A model generated the notes under the pieces. It was not told where the DNA came from and ran no database searches. It saw only the letters and a list, made by a program, of their open reading frames with translations. Source: Flavobacteriales bacterium (GTDB taxonomy: Bacteria; Bacteroidota; Bacteroidia; Flavobacteriales; TMED113). From it: a stretch of 64,000 nucleotides of DNA. Position numbers and translations under genes: made by a program. Below, piece by piece: positions 1-9,391 of the stretch. The stretch covers positions 42,721-106,720 of the forward strand of contig NZUK01000012.1 in assembly GCA_002701365.1 (NCBI GenBank), given 5' to 3'. Every line of letters begins with the position of its first letter. Position 1 is the stretch's first letter.

Positions 1-21
1 TACTTTTTTTATCAAAAAAAA

Positions 22-3000
22 ATGAAGAAGTATTTATCATTGAATAAAAATATAATGGTGAAAAATAACATGAACCAAACTCCAAAATTTATACCACAAA
101 CAAAAAAAGATTGGAAGAAAATAAATAGCAATAGTCTATTGAAAAATCAATATGGGAAACACATTTTTGATCCAATATACTTTCCAGATGAAAAAATAGA
201 AACCAATTCATTTAATCAAAATTCCTATTGGAACATGCATGTGGAAATTGAGATTAAAACAGAAAAACAGGCAAACAAAGAGGCTTTACGGGCTTTACAA
301 TTAGGCGCAGAATCTATATGTTTCACGAAATACAAAAAGCATAATTTAAACGTCATCTTAGAAAAGATCCAAATTGAAATTGTTAGAATAGAATTTAAAG
401 ATTTTGAGAACTTTGAAGATCTAGCAAAACAATACATAGAAATTGGATTAAGTAAAATTGGAAAAAATGGATTAAAACTATTAAATGGATGTTTCTATAT
501 GACAAATATTTCAGAATCTTCCTATAATTACTTTTCTAAAAAACTTCCTAATTATCATTTTAAAACAATTGATCTAAATGAAACAAATAATTTTGATTTT
601 TTAAAAAAAATTCAACAAGAAAAAAAAATAAAAAAAAAGAGTACACAGCTACATAAAACTACATACACATTTAATGTGTCAAGTAACTTTTTATTTGAAA
701 TTGCAAGAATAAGATCATTCCAAATTAAATATCAGAGAATAACTGGAATCATACCTTATGTACTCTGCATATGTGAATCACAATCTGAAGAAAAAGACGC
801 CTTAATAAAAAACAGTATTAAAGCGATAAGTTCTATAATTGCAGGCTGTAGTGGTTTATTAATTAGATCTGACAAAGATCCTATTTTAAATATGCAACAG
901 CAATTAATTTTAAAAAAGGAAGGGATGTTAGATCAAGTCTCTGACCCACTACACGGAAGCTATTATATTGAAAAAATAACAAATCAAATAGATGGAGAAT
1001 TAAAAATTAACACTTCGTTAAAAGATGTTGTAAAAAATAACACATGGGCAACAATCGAAGGAATTACGCTAAAAAATAAATACTATAAAAGTGACATTAT
1101 AAATACTCCCCACTTAAAATATGGAGCCGGAACTCCACCATTTACTAGAGGACCTTATGCAAGCATGTATTGTGAAAGAAAGTGGACAATACGTCAATAC
1201 GCGGGATACTCTACAGCTGAAGAATCAAATAAGTTTTACAGAAAAAATCTTCTAGCTGGACAAACTGGCTTATCAATTGCATTTGATCTCCCAACGCACA
1301 GAGGTTATGACTCTAATCATGAACGTGTTTTTGGAGATGTCGGAAAAGCCGGAGTAGCAATTGATACTATTGATGACATGGAAATTTTATTTAATGAAAT
1401 TGACTTGAAAAATCTTTCAGTTTCAATGACAATGAATGGTGCAGTTATTCCAATTTTAGCTTTTTTCATAGCTATCGCTGAAAAAAAAGGTGTTTCAAAA
1501 AAACATCTTCAAGGTACAATACAGAATGATATTTTAAAAGAGTTTATGGTTAGAAACACTTATATTTATCCGCCAAAAAATTCAATGAGAATAATACGAG
1601 ATATTTTTAAGTTCACCTCTAAGAATATGCCCAAATTTAATAGTATTAGTGTTAGTGGATACCATATGCTAGAAGCTGGAGCAAGCGCAGACATTGAACT
1701 TGCATATACTTTATGTGATGGATTGGAATATGTTAGAAATGGAATAAAAGCTGGATTAAAAATTGATGAATTTGCACCTAGACTATCATTTTTTTGGGGT
1801 ATTGGGATGAATTTTTTTATGGAAATTGCTAAAATGAGGGCCGCTAGAATTTTATGGGCAGAAATGATAGCTCCATTTAAACCTAAAAATCCAAAATCAC
1901 TAATGTTAAGATCTCACTGCCAAACATCAGGTTGGAGCCTAACCAAACAAACGCCTGAAAATAATATCACCCGAACAACTCTTGAAGCACTAGCCGCAGT
2001 GATCGGTGGCACTCAATCACTACATACAAATGCACTAGATGAAGCTATTGCGCTTCCAACAAATGAGTCAGCCAAAATTGCTAGAGACACGCAATTATTT
2101 CTTCAAAATGAAACGGATATATGTAAGGCAATTGACCCTTTTGGAGGATCATACTATTTAGAATTTTTAACAAATGAATTAAAAGAAAAAGCCAAAAAAC
2201 ACATAGATGAAATAGAAAAAATAGGAGGAATGGTAAAAGCAATTGAACTGGGAGTTCCAAAACTACGAATAGAATCATCGGCAATAAAACGTCAATCACA
2301 AATTGATAGCGGAAAAAATTTAATTATTGGAGTAAATTGCTATCAACAAAATGAAAAAAATCAAATCAAAATTCTAGAAATTGATAACAAAAAAGTTCAA
2401 AAAAATCAAATCAAAAGATTAAACAAGATTAAACAAGATAGAAATAATTCAAAAATTCAAAAAATTCTTAAACAAATATCAGAAGCATGCAATGATGAAT
2501 CAAAAAATCTTTTAGCATTAGCAATTGAAGCAGCAAAAGCTAAAGCAACTATTGGAGAAATATCAACTGCAATGGAAAAAAAATTCTCACGGTATACAGC
2601 AAAAACAACTATTAATTCAGGAATATATGCAATGGAAAATATGAATAATGAGAAATTTATACAAGCTCAAAGTTTAACAGAAATTTTTGATAAAAAACAC
2701 GGTCGACGTCCTAGAATACTTGCTGCTAAAATAGGTCAAGATGGTCACGATAGAGGTATAAAAATAATAGCAACAAGTTTCTCTGACATAGGTTTTGATG
2801 TAGATATCGCCCCTCTCTTTCAAACTCCTAAAGAAATAGCTAAACAAGCAATTGAAAATGACACTCACATTATTGGAATATCATCTCTTGCAGGAGGACA
2901 TAAAACACTTATTCCTGCATTAATTAAAGAACTTAAAAAATATAAAAGACAAGATATTATGATTATTGCGGGGGGGGTAATTCCCGAAAAAGATTATGAG

Positions 3001-3096
3001 CACCTCTTAAAAGAGGGGGTTAAACAAATATTTGGTCCAGGAACCATTGTAATTGATGCAGCTATTCAAATTTTAAATGAATTACTTGAAACATGA
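22..3096 (+). CDS. Methylmalonyl-CoA mutase, fused small (MutA-like) and large (MutB) subunits
   Basis: Adenosylcobalamin-dependent isomerase converting methylmalonyl-CoA to succinyl-CoA (propionate and branched-chain catabolism, or the reverse). Residues about 15-330 resemble the small subunit MutA, shortened, ending in its typical DPLHGSYYIE segment. From about 345 a complete large subunit follows: RGPYASMY, TIRQYAG, FDLPTHRGYDSDH-like and TIQNDILKEF stretches, then a C-terminal B12-binding domain (about 890-1020) with the cobalt-ligand motif DGHDRG. The two subunits are normally separate genes; 1024 residues in one frame is unusual. The start at 22 is the first ATG, but the ATG at 70 (MNQTPKF) fits MutA proteins better, and the frame is open to base 1. 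It overlaps the next gene, meaB, by 4 nt. Mutase identity is certain; the meaning of the fusion is inference. Confidence 0.93.
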   Translation: MKKYLSLNKNIMVKNNMNQTPKFIPQTKKDWKKINSNSLLKNQYGKHIFDPIYFPDEKIETNSFNQNSYWNMHVEIEIKTEKQANKEALRALQLGAESICFTKYKKHNLNVILEKIQIEIVRIEFKDFENFEDLAKQYIEIGLSKIGKNGLKLLNGCFYMTNISESSYNYFSKKLPNYHFKTIDLNETNNFDFLKKIQQEKKIKKKSTQLHKTTYTFNVSSNFLFEIARIRSFQIKYQRITGIIPYVLCICESQSEEKDALIKNSIKAISSIIAGCSGLLIRSDKDPILNMQQQLILKKEGMLDQVSDPLHGSYYIEKITNQIDGELKINTSLKDVVKNNTWATIEGITLKNKYYKSDIINTPHLKYGAGTPPFTRGPYASMYCERKWTIRQYAGYSTAEESNKFYRKNLLAGQTGLSIAFDLPTHRGYDSNHERVFGDVGKAGVAIDTIDDMEILFNEIDLKNLSVSMTMNGAVIPILAFFIAIAEKKGVSKKHLQGTIQNDILKEFMVRNTYIYPPKNSMRIIRDIFKFTSKNMPKFNSISVSGYHMLEAGASADIELAYTLCDGLEYVRNGIKAGLKIDEFAPRLSFFWGIGMNFFMEIAKMRAARILWAEMIAPFKPKNPKSLMLRSHCQTSGWSLTKQTPENNITRTTLEALAAVIGGTQSLHTNALDEAIALPTNESAKIARDTQLFLQNETDICKAIDPFGGSYYLEFLTNELKEKAKKHIDEIEKIGGMVKAIELGVPKLRIESSAIKRQSQIDSGKNLIIGVNCYQQNEKNQIKILEIDNKKVQKNQIKRLNKIKQDRNNSKIQKILKQISEACNDESKNLLALAIEAAKAKATIGEISTAMEKKFSRYTAKTTINSGIYAMENMNNEKFIQAQSLTEIFDKKHGRRPRILAAKIGQDGHDRGIKIIATSFSDIGFDVDIAPLFQTPKEIAKQAIENDTHIIGISSLAGGHKTLIPALIKELKKYKRQDIMIIAGGVIPEKDYEHLLKEGVKQIFGPGTIVIDAAIQILNELLET

Positions 3097-4040
3097 AATC
3101 AGAAGAATACTTAACTGGTATAAGACAAAATAAATATGAAATTCTAGCTAAAGCTATTACATTAATTGAAAGTTCCTTGGAAAAGGATAAAGAAAAAGCA
3201 ATCCAATTGATTGACAAGTGCATTCCTTTTTCTGGAAAATCTATAAGAATAGGCATAAGCGGAACTCCAGGTGTGGGTAAAAGTACATTTATTGAAAAGC
3301 TAGGTTTTTATTTGAAAAAAAAATATAAAATAGCGATACTAGCAATTGATCCGAGTAGTAATATTTCAAAAGGAAGTATTTTAGGAGATAAAACTAGGAT
3401 GAACCAATTAACAAATGCAAAAAATATATTTATTCGACCCTCACCAAGTAGAGGACAACTAGGCGGAGTTTGCAACCACACAAGAGATAGTATTATTCTT
3501 TGTGAAGCTGCAGGTTTCAATATTATACTAATTGAAACTGTTGGTGTAGGTCAATCAGAAGTAATGGTTGAACAAATGACAGATTATTTTATATATATGA
3601 CACTGTGTCAAAATGGAGATGAATTGCAATTTATAAAAAAAGGTATTTTAGAGTTAAGTGATTTAATACTAATAAATAAATCAGACCAAAACAAACAGAA
3701 AGCTGAAGAAGTAAAATTTCTATTAAACAATACAATCCAAAACTTTCAGAATCATAAAAAACAAACTGTTATGACAAATTCTGTATTTAATCATATAGAC
3801 ACAAAAGGTGTATGGAATTGTATTAATGATTTTGTACAAGAAAATACTCGAAATGGTCACATCACACTCAATAGACAAAAGCAAAATACATTTTGGATCA
3901 AAGAAAATATCCAAACTGAATTTAATAATCTATTATTTAAAAACAAATATGTTCAAAAACAAATGTTAGACATTAAAAATACCAACACAAAAAAGGTGAC
4001 AAAAAGAATTATAAACAAACTAATTAAAGAAGGTTTTTAA
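3093..4040 (+). CDS. meaB: Methylmalonyl-CoA mutase-associated GTPase MeaB (ArgK family)
   Basis: G3E-family P-loop GTPase that loads and protects the B12 cofactor of methylmalonyl-CoA mutase. The P-loop GTPGVGKS is at residues 57-64, followed by AIDPSS, the RPSPSRGQLGG segment typical of ArgK/MeaB, ETVGVGQSE (switch region) and the guanine-specificity motif NKSD near residue 195. Length (315 aa) is normal. The start codon overlaps the mutase stop (ATGA), so the two are translationally coupled, matching their joint role. The 3' end overlaps the convergent MoxR gene by 17 nt. Confidence 0.95.
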   Translation: MKSEEYLTGIRQNKYEILAKAITLIESSLEKDKEKAIQLIDKCIPFSGKSIRIGISGTPGVGKSTFIEKLGFYLKKKYKIAILAIDPSSNISKGSILGDKTRMNQLTNAKNIFIRPSPSRGQLGGVCNHTRDSIILCEAAGFNIILIETVGVGQSEVMVEQMTDYFIYMTLCQNGDELQFIKKGILELSDLILINKSDQNKQKAEEVKFLLNNTIQNFQNHKKQTVMTNSVFNHIDTKGVWNCINDFVQENTRNGHITLNRQKQNTFWIKENIQTEFNNLLFKNKYVQKQMLDIKNTNTKKVTKRIINKLIKEGF

Positions 4041-4995
4041 TTATATCATTTACTTGAACACCTTCTGCTTCTGCCTTATAATTTTTAACTAACCGGTGAG
4101 CAAGAACCCAACTTGAAACACGTTGCACATCTTCAATATCTGGAGAAAACTTTCCTGACAATATCGCATTAATTTTAGCTCCTAAAATTAAATACTGAGA
4201 AGCTCTTGGGCCAGCACCAAAATTAATGTACTTATTAATGTATTCCGAAGAATTTGATCTATTTGGTCGTGTCTTTTGAACTAATTCAACAGCATATTTA
4301 ATAACATTATCATTAGCAGGTATTTTTAATATTAAATTTTGATAACTCACTAAATCATTTTCAGAAAAAACTTGCTCCACATCACCCATCTTAGATAAAG
4401 TAGTTTTTTTTACTATACTGATTTCTTCTTCTAAAGTTGGATAATCTAAGAAGACACTGTACATAAATCTATCTAATTGAGCTTCAGGCAAAGGATATGT
4501 TCCTTCTTGCTCAATTGGATTTTGTGTAGCTAAAACACAAAAAGGTGGTGTTAAATTATAGGTTTTTCCTGAAACAGTAACTGACTTTTCCTCCATTGCT
4601 TCTAATAACGCCGACTGAGTTTTTGGAGGAGTTCTATTAATTTCATCTGCCAATAGAATATTACAGAAAATTGGACCTTTTATAAATTTAAATTCTCTGT
4701 TTTCATTTAAAATATCATTTCCAATAATATCTGATGGCATTAAATCAGGAGTAAATTGGACTCTATTAAAACGGAGACCTAAAATTTTAGAAATAGTATT
4801 AACTAATAAAGTTTTAGCTAATCCTGGAACACCTATTAATAGAGAGTGGCCACCAACAAACATGGTACTTAAAATTTGCATAATCGCTTGATCCTGACCA
4901 ACAATAATTCTTGATAACTGCGATGTTGTCTCTTGATATTTTGATACTAAATCTTGAACTAAAACTATATCATCTTTGCCTATTTCCTTATTCAT
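4024..4995 (-). CDS. MoxR-family AAA+ ATPase
   Basis: AAA+ ATPase of the MoxR family, chaperone-like proteins usually linked to von Willebrand factor-type partners and envelope functions. Walker A is GVPGLAKT (55-62), Walker B LLADEIN (114-120), then NPIEQEGTYPLPEAQLDRF, the family signature. Length 323 aa is usual. Its start overlaps the end of the SurA-like gene by 8 nt, so it is the last gene of the guaB-PPIase-lipoprotein-SurA-MoxR run. No BatA or DUF58 partner gene is next to it here. Confidence 0.93.
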   Translation of the reverse strand: MNKEIGKDDIVLVQDLVSKYQETTSQLSRIIVGQDQAIMQILSTMFVGGHSLLIGVPGLAKTLLVNTISKILGLRFNRVQFTPDLMPSDIIGNDILNENREFKFIKGPIFCNILLADEINRTPPKTQSALLEAMEEKSVTVSGKTYNLTPPFCVLATQNPIEQEGTYPLPEAQLDRFMYSVFLDYPTLEEEISIVKKTTLSKMGDVEQVFSENDLVSYQNLILKIPANDNVIKYAVELVQKTRPNRSNSSEYINKYINFGAGPRASQYLILGAKINAILSGKFSPDIEDVQRVSSWVLAHRLVKNYKAEAEGVQVNDIIKNLL

Positions 4996-6409
4996 TGTTT
5001 AATAAATTATTATAAAAACTATAGCTCAATAAATTATCTGTTGAATATATGTATACGTCTTTAATCTTTTGACGATACCAATTATTGATTTCTTCTTGCT
5101 GTTTTATGTTATTAAAATAGTTATTTAAAAAAGCATAATCATCATTTAAATTAGCAACATGTTCTGGATACTTTGCAACCAATTTAACAATACGATAAGC
5201 TTCCTTACCGTTTGGTAATTTAATATAAACTGGATCTGTCATTTGACCAATTTCTAATAAATTAATCTCGTTTAATAAAACAGGATCTATTTCTGATGAT
5301 GAAAAGAATGAATTATTTGTATTTGGATTAATTATTAATCCACCATTATATCGAGTTTCAGAATCAGAAGAAAATTCTTGTGCAGCGTCAAAAAACGTCA
5401 TTTTTTGACCAATAATATCTGATTTTAATGATTTAAGAAAACTCTGTGCTTGAAGCATATCTTTATTAGAGATTTTTGGAGTCATTAATATATGTCGCAA
5501 ATCCACTTCATTGCCTCGACGCTCAATTAATTCAATAATATGATATCCAAATTCTGTTTCAAAAATTTCCGAAACATCTCCAGGACTTAAACTAAACGCA
5601 ACTGCTTCAAATTGTTTTGCCAACCCCATTCCTTTTCTAATTTCATATAGCGCTCCACCATTTCGATTAGTTCCGGGATCTTCAGAATATAATATTGCCA
5701 TAGTTGCAAAATCTGCACCATTTAAAATTCTATTTCTAAGGTCTTCTAATTTTGACAATGTTTCTTCAACTGATAACACAGCTGCATCAGGAATTTTTGT
5801 TATTTGAGCAATTTGAAATTGTTCACTAACAACAGGAATATCATCAACATTTAACTTAGAATAAAATTTTGACACTTCTAATGGAGATACAGTAGTATTT
5901 TTTGTTATCTGATACCGCATTTTTTGAGTAATTTTTTGATCTCTAATTAATGGTCTGAATTCATCACTCAAAGCTGTGATTGATGGTTGCTGAAAATATT
6001 CTAAGATTTTTTCTTTTGAACCTAATTGTTGCTCAAAGTACAGCATCCTCTGATTAAGTTCATTATCAATTTCATTATTATCAATTTCAATACTATCAAT
6101 AGCAGCAAAATGTAATAAGATTTTTTGTAAGAGCAACTCTTCTACCGCCTGTTCTCGAATTTCGAAATCTGAATATTGAACCCCCTGCATTTGATATTGT
6201 GACTGATATTGTTCTATTAGACTGTTGATATCACTGTGAAAAATTACATTATCACCTATAATAGCAAAAACACCATCCACTAATATTGGTTCTGAAAAAG
6301 AGCTATTAATAGTATCTAATTCAGAAATTTCACTATTTTGAGCAAAACTAGAACTAAACGCTAAATATAATATTAAAAACGTGAATTTTAATTTATTCAT
6401 AAATTTCAA
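4988..6409 (-). CDS. SurA-like periplasmic peptidylprolyl isomerase (parvulin)
   Basis: Periplasmic chaperone for outer-membrane proteins. A signal peptide ends near SSSFAQ; an alternative start three codons in (6400) gives an equally good signal. A SurA N-terminal region follows (VDGVFAIIGDNVI, then an EQAVEELLLQKIL helix), then two parvulin (PPIC) domains. The first, about 200-300, contains AILYSEDPGTNRNGGALYEI and EFGYHIIEL; the second, about 300-410, starts at LRHILM. Length is 473 aa. It overlaps both neighbours and is co-transcribed with a second PPIase and a related lipoprotein. Confidence 0.9.
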   Translation of the reverse strand: MKFMNKLKFTFLILYLAFSSSFAQNSEISELDTINSSFSEPILVDGVFAIIGDNVIFHSDINSLIEQYQSQYQMQGVQYSDFEIREQAVEELLLQKILLHFAAIDSIEIDNNEIDNELNQRMLYFEQQLGSKEKILEYFQQPSITALSDEFRPLIRDQKITQKMRYQITKNTTVSPLEVSKFYSKLNVDDIPVVSEQFQIAQITKIPDAAVLSVEETLSKLEDLRNRILNGADFATMAILYSEDPGTNRNGGALYEIRKGMGLAKQFEAVAFSLSPGDVSEIFETEFGYHIIELIERRGNEVDLRHILMTPKISNKDMLQAQSFLKSLKSDIIGQKMTFFDAAQEFSSDSETRYNGGLIINPNTNNSFFSSSEIDPVLLNEINLLEIGQMTDPVYIKLPNGKEAYRIVKLVAKYPEHVANLNDDYAFLNNYFNNIKQQEEINNWYRQKIKDVYIYSTDNLLSYSFYNNLLNNE

Positions 6410-7235
6410 AATTATTATTAATGATAGCCTCTTGAATCAGCTTATCTTCAACACTATATAAAACATCTTTTTTTCTTTTATTTATTAGTATTTTTCTAAT
6501 TATCGAAGATACATATTCTAATGGTGAAGGCGTACCTTTTAATCTAAAATCTTTAATAAAGATAAAATATTTGTAGTTATTATCTTCGAATTCAAACTTT
6601 TGATTCTTTTTAATAATCTTATGTTCAATGGTTTTAATTTTATTATTTTCAAATGGTATTTGTTTTATAAAATCTGACCAACTAACCCAAGAACTATCTT
6701 CTAAGAAAAATCTCTCTGCAAATTGCACACAATAATTTTTCAATTCTTCGATACTCTCTGAATCAACAGAGTGGTACTTTGATTTCACATAATCTAAATT
6801 TGGAGCGACATTCCTTATTTTGATATAATTCAATTTGATAATATTTTCCTTGAGTTTAAAATTATCAATATTGCTAAGGTGATAATTAGCAATTAGGGAG
6901 TCATGAATAACTGTATCTAAATATGTTTGAATAAGTGCTTGTTTGTAATAATGAATTAATAATGATTCTCTATATACATTAACAAGACTATCTATATAAA
7001 AGGGGTCTTTCTTAAAGTTAAATTCAGCCTTATAAATTAATAACTTTTGCATAGCCCATTCATTGATAAAGTTATTAACATATAACAGGCTGTCTTCCGC
7101 AAAGCTACTTTCAAAATTTGGAATTTGATCTAAATAAAGATGATGATCCAAAACGCGTGCTAAAGGCTTGGTATCATTTCTATCTTGAGTGCAAGCTAAC
7201 AATAACAATAATAATAAACCAATTATGTTTTTCAT
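6393..7235 (-). CDS. Lipoprotein related to the SurA N-terminal region, no PPIase domain
   Basis: An exported lipoprotein: a hydrophobic run followed by the lipobox-like LLLLACTQ (Cys about residue 15). The rest (280 aa) looks helical, in the style of the SurA/PpiD chaperone region: FINEWAMQKLLIYKAEF, then YYKQALIQTYLDTVI. No parvulin signature (GG...GYH) is visible. It sits between two parvulin-type chaperones, 8 nt downstream of the larger one and overlapping the start of the SurA-like gene, so a role in outer-membrane protein folding is likely but inferred. I recall this arrangement in other Flavobacteriia. Confidence 0.75.
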   Translation of the reverse strand: MKNIIGLLLLLLLACTQDRNDTKPLARVLDHHLYLDQIPNFESSFAEDSLLYVNNFINEWAMQKLLIYKAEFNFKKDPFYIDSLVNVYRESLLIHYYKQALIQTYLDTVIHDSLIANYHLSNIDNFKLKENIIKLNYIKIRNVAPNLDYVKSKYHSVDSESIEELKNYCVQFAERFFLEDSSWVSWSDFIKQIPFENNKIKTIEHKIIKKNQKFEFEDNNYKYFIFIKDFRLKGTPSPLEYVSSIIRKILINKRKKDVLYSVEDKLIQEAIINNNFEIYE

Positions 7236-7243
7236 GTACTATA

Positions 7244-9364
7244 CTAAGGCTTGACAGATGTATTATATATTTGATTACTCCAACCAAAATACACGTCTTT
7301 AGAATAGCCTAAATTCTTAGCCGCTTGAGAGAAACAAGAAGAAAAAGTTTTACAATTTAATGTGTTAAAATCATTGTCTTTAGTTGTATAATCAATTTTT
7401 TTATTTTTTGCTTCATGTAACAAATCTTGATTAATACTAACACTATATTTATTACGTAATTCTTTTAGCCAAATATCTTCTAAGAAACTTTGATAGTCAG
7501 AAATAACTAAACCCTTAATTTCGCCAATAGGCTTAATAGAGGATTTTAAAATCTCATCTACTACAATGATTTGATTTGTGTCGGCACACTTAATGATTTG
7601 TCCGCCTTCTAATTGATCCCATTGTAATGAAAAAACAAATTGATCCAAAGTAGAATTATCTCCAAACTCATAAAGACCTGTTTCAATAGATAGGTTTAAG
7701 TTAGAGTTTCTATTCATTTTCTCTAAAATATCTTTATCAGAAATATCCCAACTTAAATTATTATAGACTCTATTTTTAGTTCGCACATCTTTGCATGAAT
7801 ATATACTAGCAGCGATTCTATCTGACCATGTGTATTGATTCTGATTTTTTTCATAAAAATTTTGAAGACCTAACGTATCTTGAATAGCCTTATTCCAAAT
7901 TTTTTGTTCTGACAAATTAAATAATAATATGCCATCATGATATTCATCAATTAACAATCTGAAATCATTATATTTATTCTCTAGATTTACAGATTCAACA
8001 TCTAGTATTTTTTGTTCTTGAAATGTTTTATAAAATTGAGTAACTAGTAACTCAATCTCTAAATTTTTTGGCAAACGAGAACGATAAGTAGTTAAATACT
8101 CTGCAAAATCTTTTTGATAAACATATCGTGTAGATAAATCATAATTATTATTGAACATAAACATTATCACACCTTGACCTTTAATTTTTTCTACTATACT
8201 TTTCCCGTCAAAAAAATCTTGATTAATTAGTTCATGAAAAATAACATTTGAATTAGCATTCTCAGTAAATCCCCATTCTTTTTTCAACCTATTAATAACA
8301 ACATCTCGTGTTTTTTGAGACCTAGAGTCCCTTTCTAGTTTCTTCTTAATTGATTCTTTCATTGTATCAAATTGTGATATTTTTTTCTTATCAATTAATT
8401 TAATAATATGCCATCCAAACGGAGTTTCACATGGTAAAGAAAAATCTCCAACTGATTCTAATGAAAAAGCCACATCTTCAAAACTTTCAACCATTTTATT
8501 TATGCCAAACCATTCTAATTCTCCTCCTTTTGAACCACTCTTCTTGTCATCAGAAAACTGTTGAGCTAAATCTGCGAAATTATCACCATTTCTAAACACT
8601 AATGAATCATGAATTTCATCAATTTTCGCCTTAGCTTTCAAAACAGACAAGCTATCTTTAATATTACTTTTGATCATAATATGAGCTACTTTAACCTCAC
8701 CTCTTGAAGGACGTTTATCATGAATTTTGAGTATATGATACCCAAATCTAGTTCTTACCGGTTCAGAGACAGATTCAATAGGTGTCGTATAAGCAGCTGT
8801 TTCAAAAGGATAAACCATATAAAAAGCAGAAAAGTAACCTAGATAACCATTATTTTCACTAACTGAAGGGTCTTCGGAATATTTAAGAGCTAAATCTGCA
8901 AAATCAGCGCCATTAACAATACGTTCACGAATATCTAAAATTTTATTATACGCCAATAATGTATCAGAACCCTCTGCTTGAATTAAAATATGACTTGCAG
9001 AAACTTCTGATTTTAACCGATCATATGCTTCAATTAATAATTGGTCAGAGACTTCAGTATCAGTTAGGTAAGGTTTTACAAGTTGTCTTCTGTAACCATT
9101 TAATTCTCTAACAAATGACTGTAAGGTATCCAAGCCTAAAGATTCTGCTTCTTTAACTTTTAATTTAAAATTTATATATAACCGTAAATACTCATCAATG
9201 GATTCAGAGAATTCCAACGTGTCATTATCTAATCTGTTTTTATCATATGTTCGCATAAAATCTTCTACGGTTATAGTTTCATCACCAACAAACAATAAGT
9301 TTCTATCTTGAGCGTGCACATTAAAAAGAGCAAATAATAATATACATGTATAAATATTTTTCAT
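7244..9364 (-). CDS. Large parvulin-type peptidylprolyl isomerase (PpiD/SurA-like)
   Basis: Exported chaperone-isomerase of 706 aa with a signal peptide ending FNVHAQ. Two parvulin repeats are visible: about residues 120-215 (ASHILIQ, LALKYSEDPSVSENNGYLGYF, RFGYHILKIHDKRPS) and about 225-330 (VAHIMIK, LAQQFSDDKKSGSKGGELEWFG, PFGWHIIKLIDKK). The C-terminal half is a large helical region without a recognised catalytic motif. The whole 27-nt gap to the upstream guaB stop codon is nine copies of ATT on the coding strand. It belongs to the guaB-moxR run. Confidence 0.9.
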   Translation of the reverse strand: MKNIYTCILLFALFNVHAQDRNLLFVGDETITVEDFMRTYDKNRLDNDTLEFSESIDEYLRLYINFKLKVKEAESLGLDTLQSFVRELNGYRRQLVKPYLTDTEVSDQLLIEAYDRLKSEVSASHILIQAEGSDTLLAYNKILDIRERIVNGADFADLALKYSEDPSVSENNGYLGYFSAFYMVYPFETAAYTTPIESVSEPVRTRFGYHILKIHDKRPSRGEVKVAHIMIKSNIKDSLSVLKAKAKIDEIHDSLVFRNGDNFADLAQQFSDDKKSGSKGGELEWFGINKMVESFEDVAFSLESVGDFSLPCETPFGWHIIKLIDKKKISQFDTMKESIKKKLERDSRSQKTRDVVINRLKKEWGFTENANSNVIFHELINQDFFDGKSIVEKIKGQGVIMFMFNNNYDLSTRYVYQKDFAEYLTTYRSRLPKNLEIELLVTQFYKTFQEQKILDVESVNLENKYNDFRLLIDEYHDGILLFNLSEQKIWNKAIQDTLGLQNFYEKNQNQYTWSDRIAASIYSCKDVRTKNRVYNNLSWDISDKDILEKMNRNSNLNLSIETGLYEFGDNSTLDQFVFSLQWDQLEGGQIIKCADTNQIIVVDEILKSSIKPIGEIKGLVISDYQSFLEDIWLKELRNKYSVSINQDLLHEAKNKKIDYTTKDNDFNTLNCKTFSSCFSQAAKNLGYSKDVYFGWSNQIYNTSVKP

Positions 9365-9391
9365 AATAATAATAATAATAATAATAATAAT
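9365..9391. repeat. Trinucleotide microsatellite, (AAT)9, filling the guaB-PPIase spacer
   Basis: Exactly nine uninterrupted AAT units (ATT on the minus, coding strand) make up the entire spacer between the guaB stop codon and the start codon of the large PPIase gene. Such a run could vary in copy number by slippage. Confidence 0.95.
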
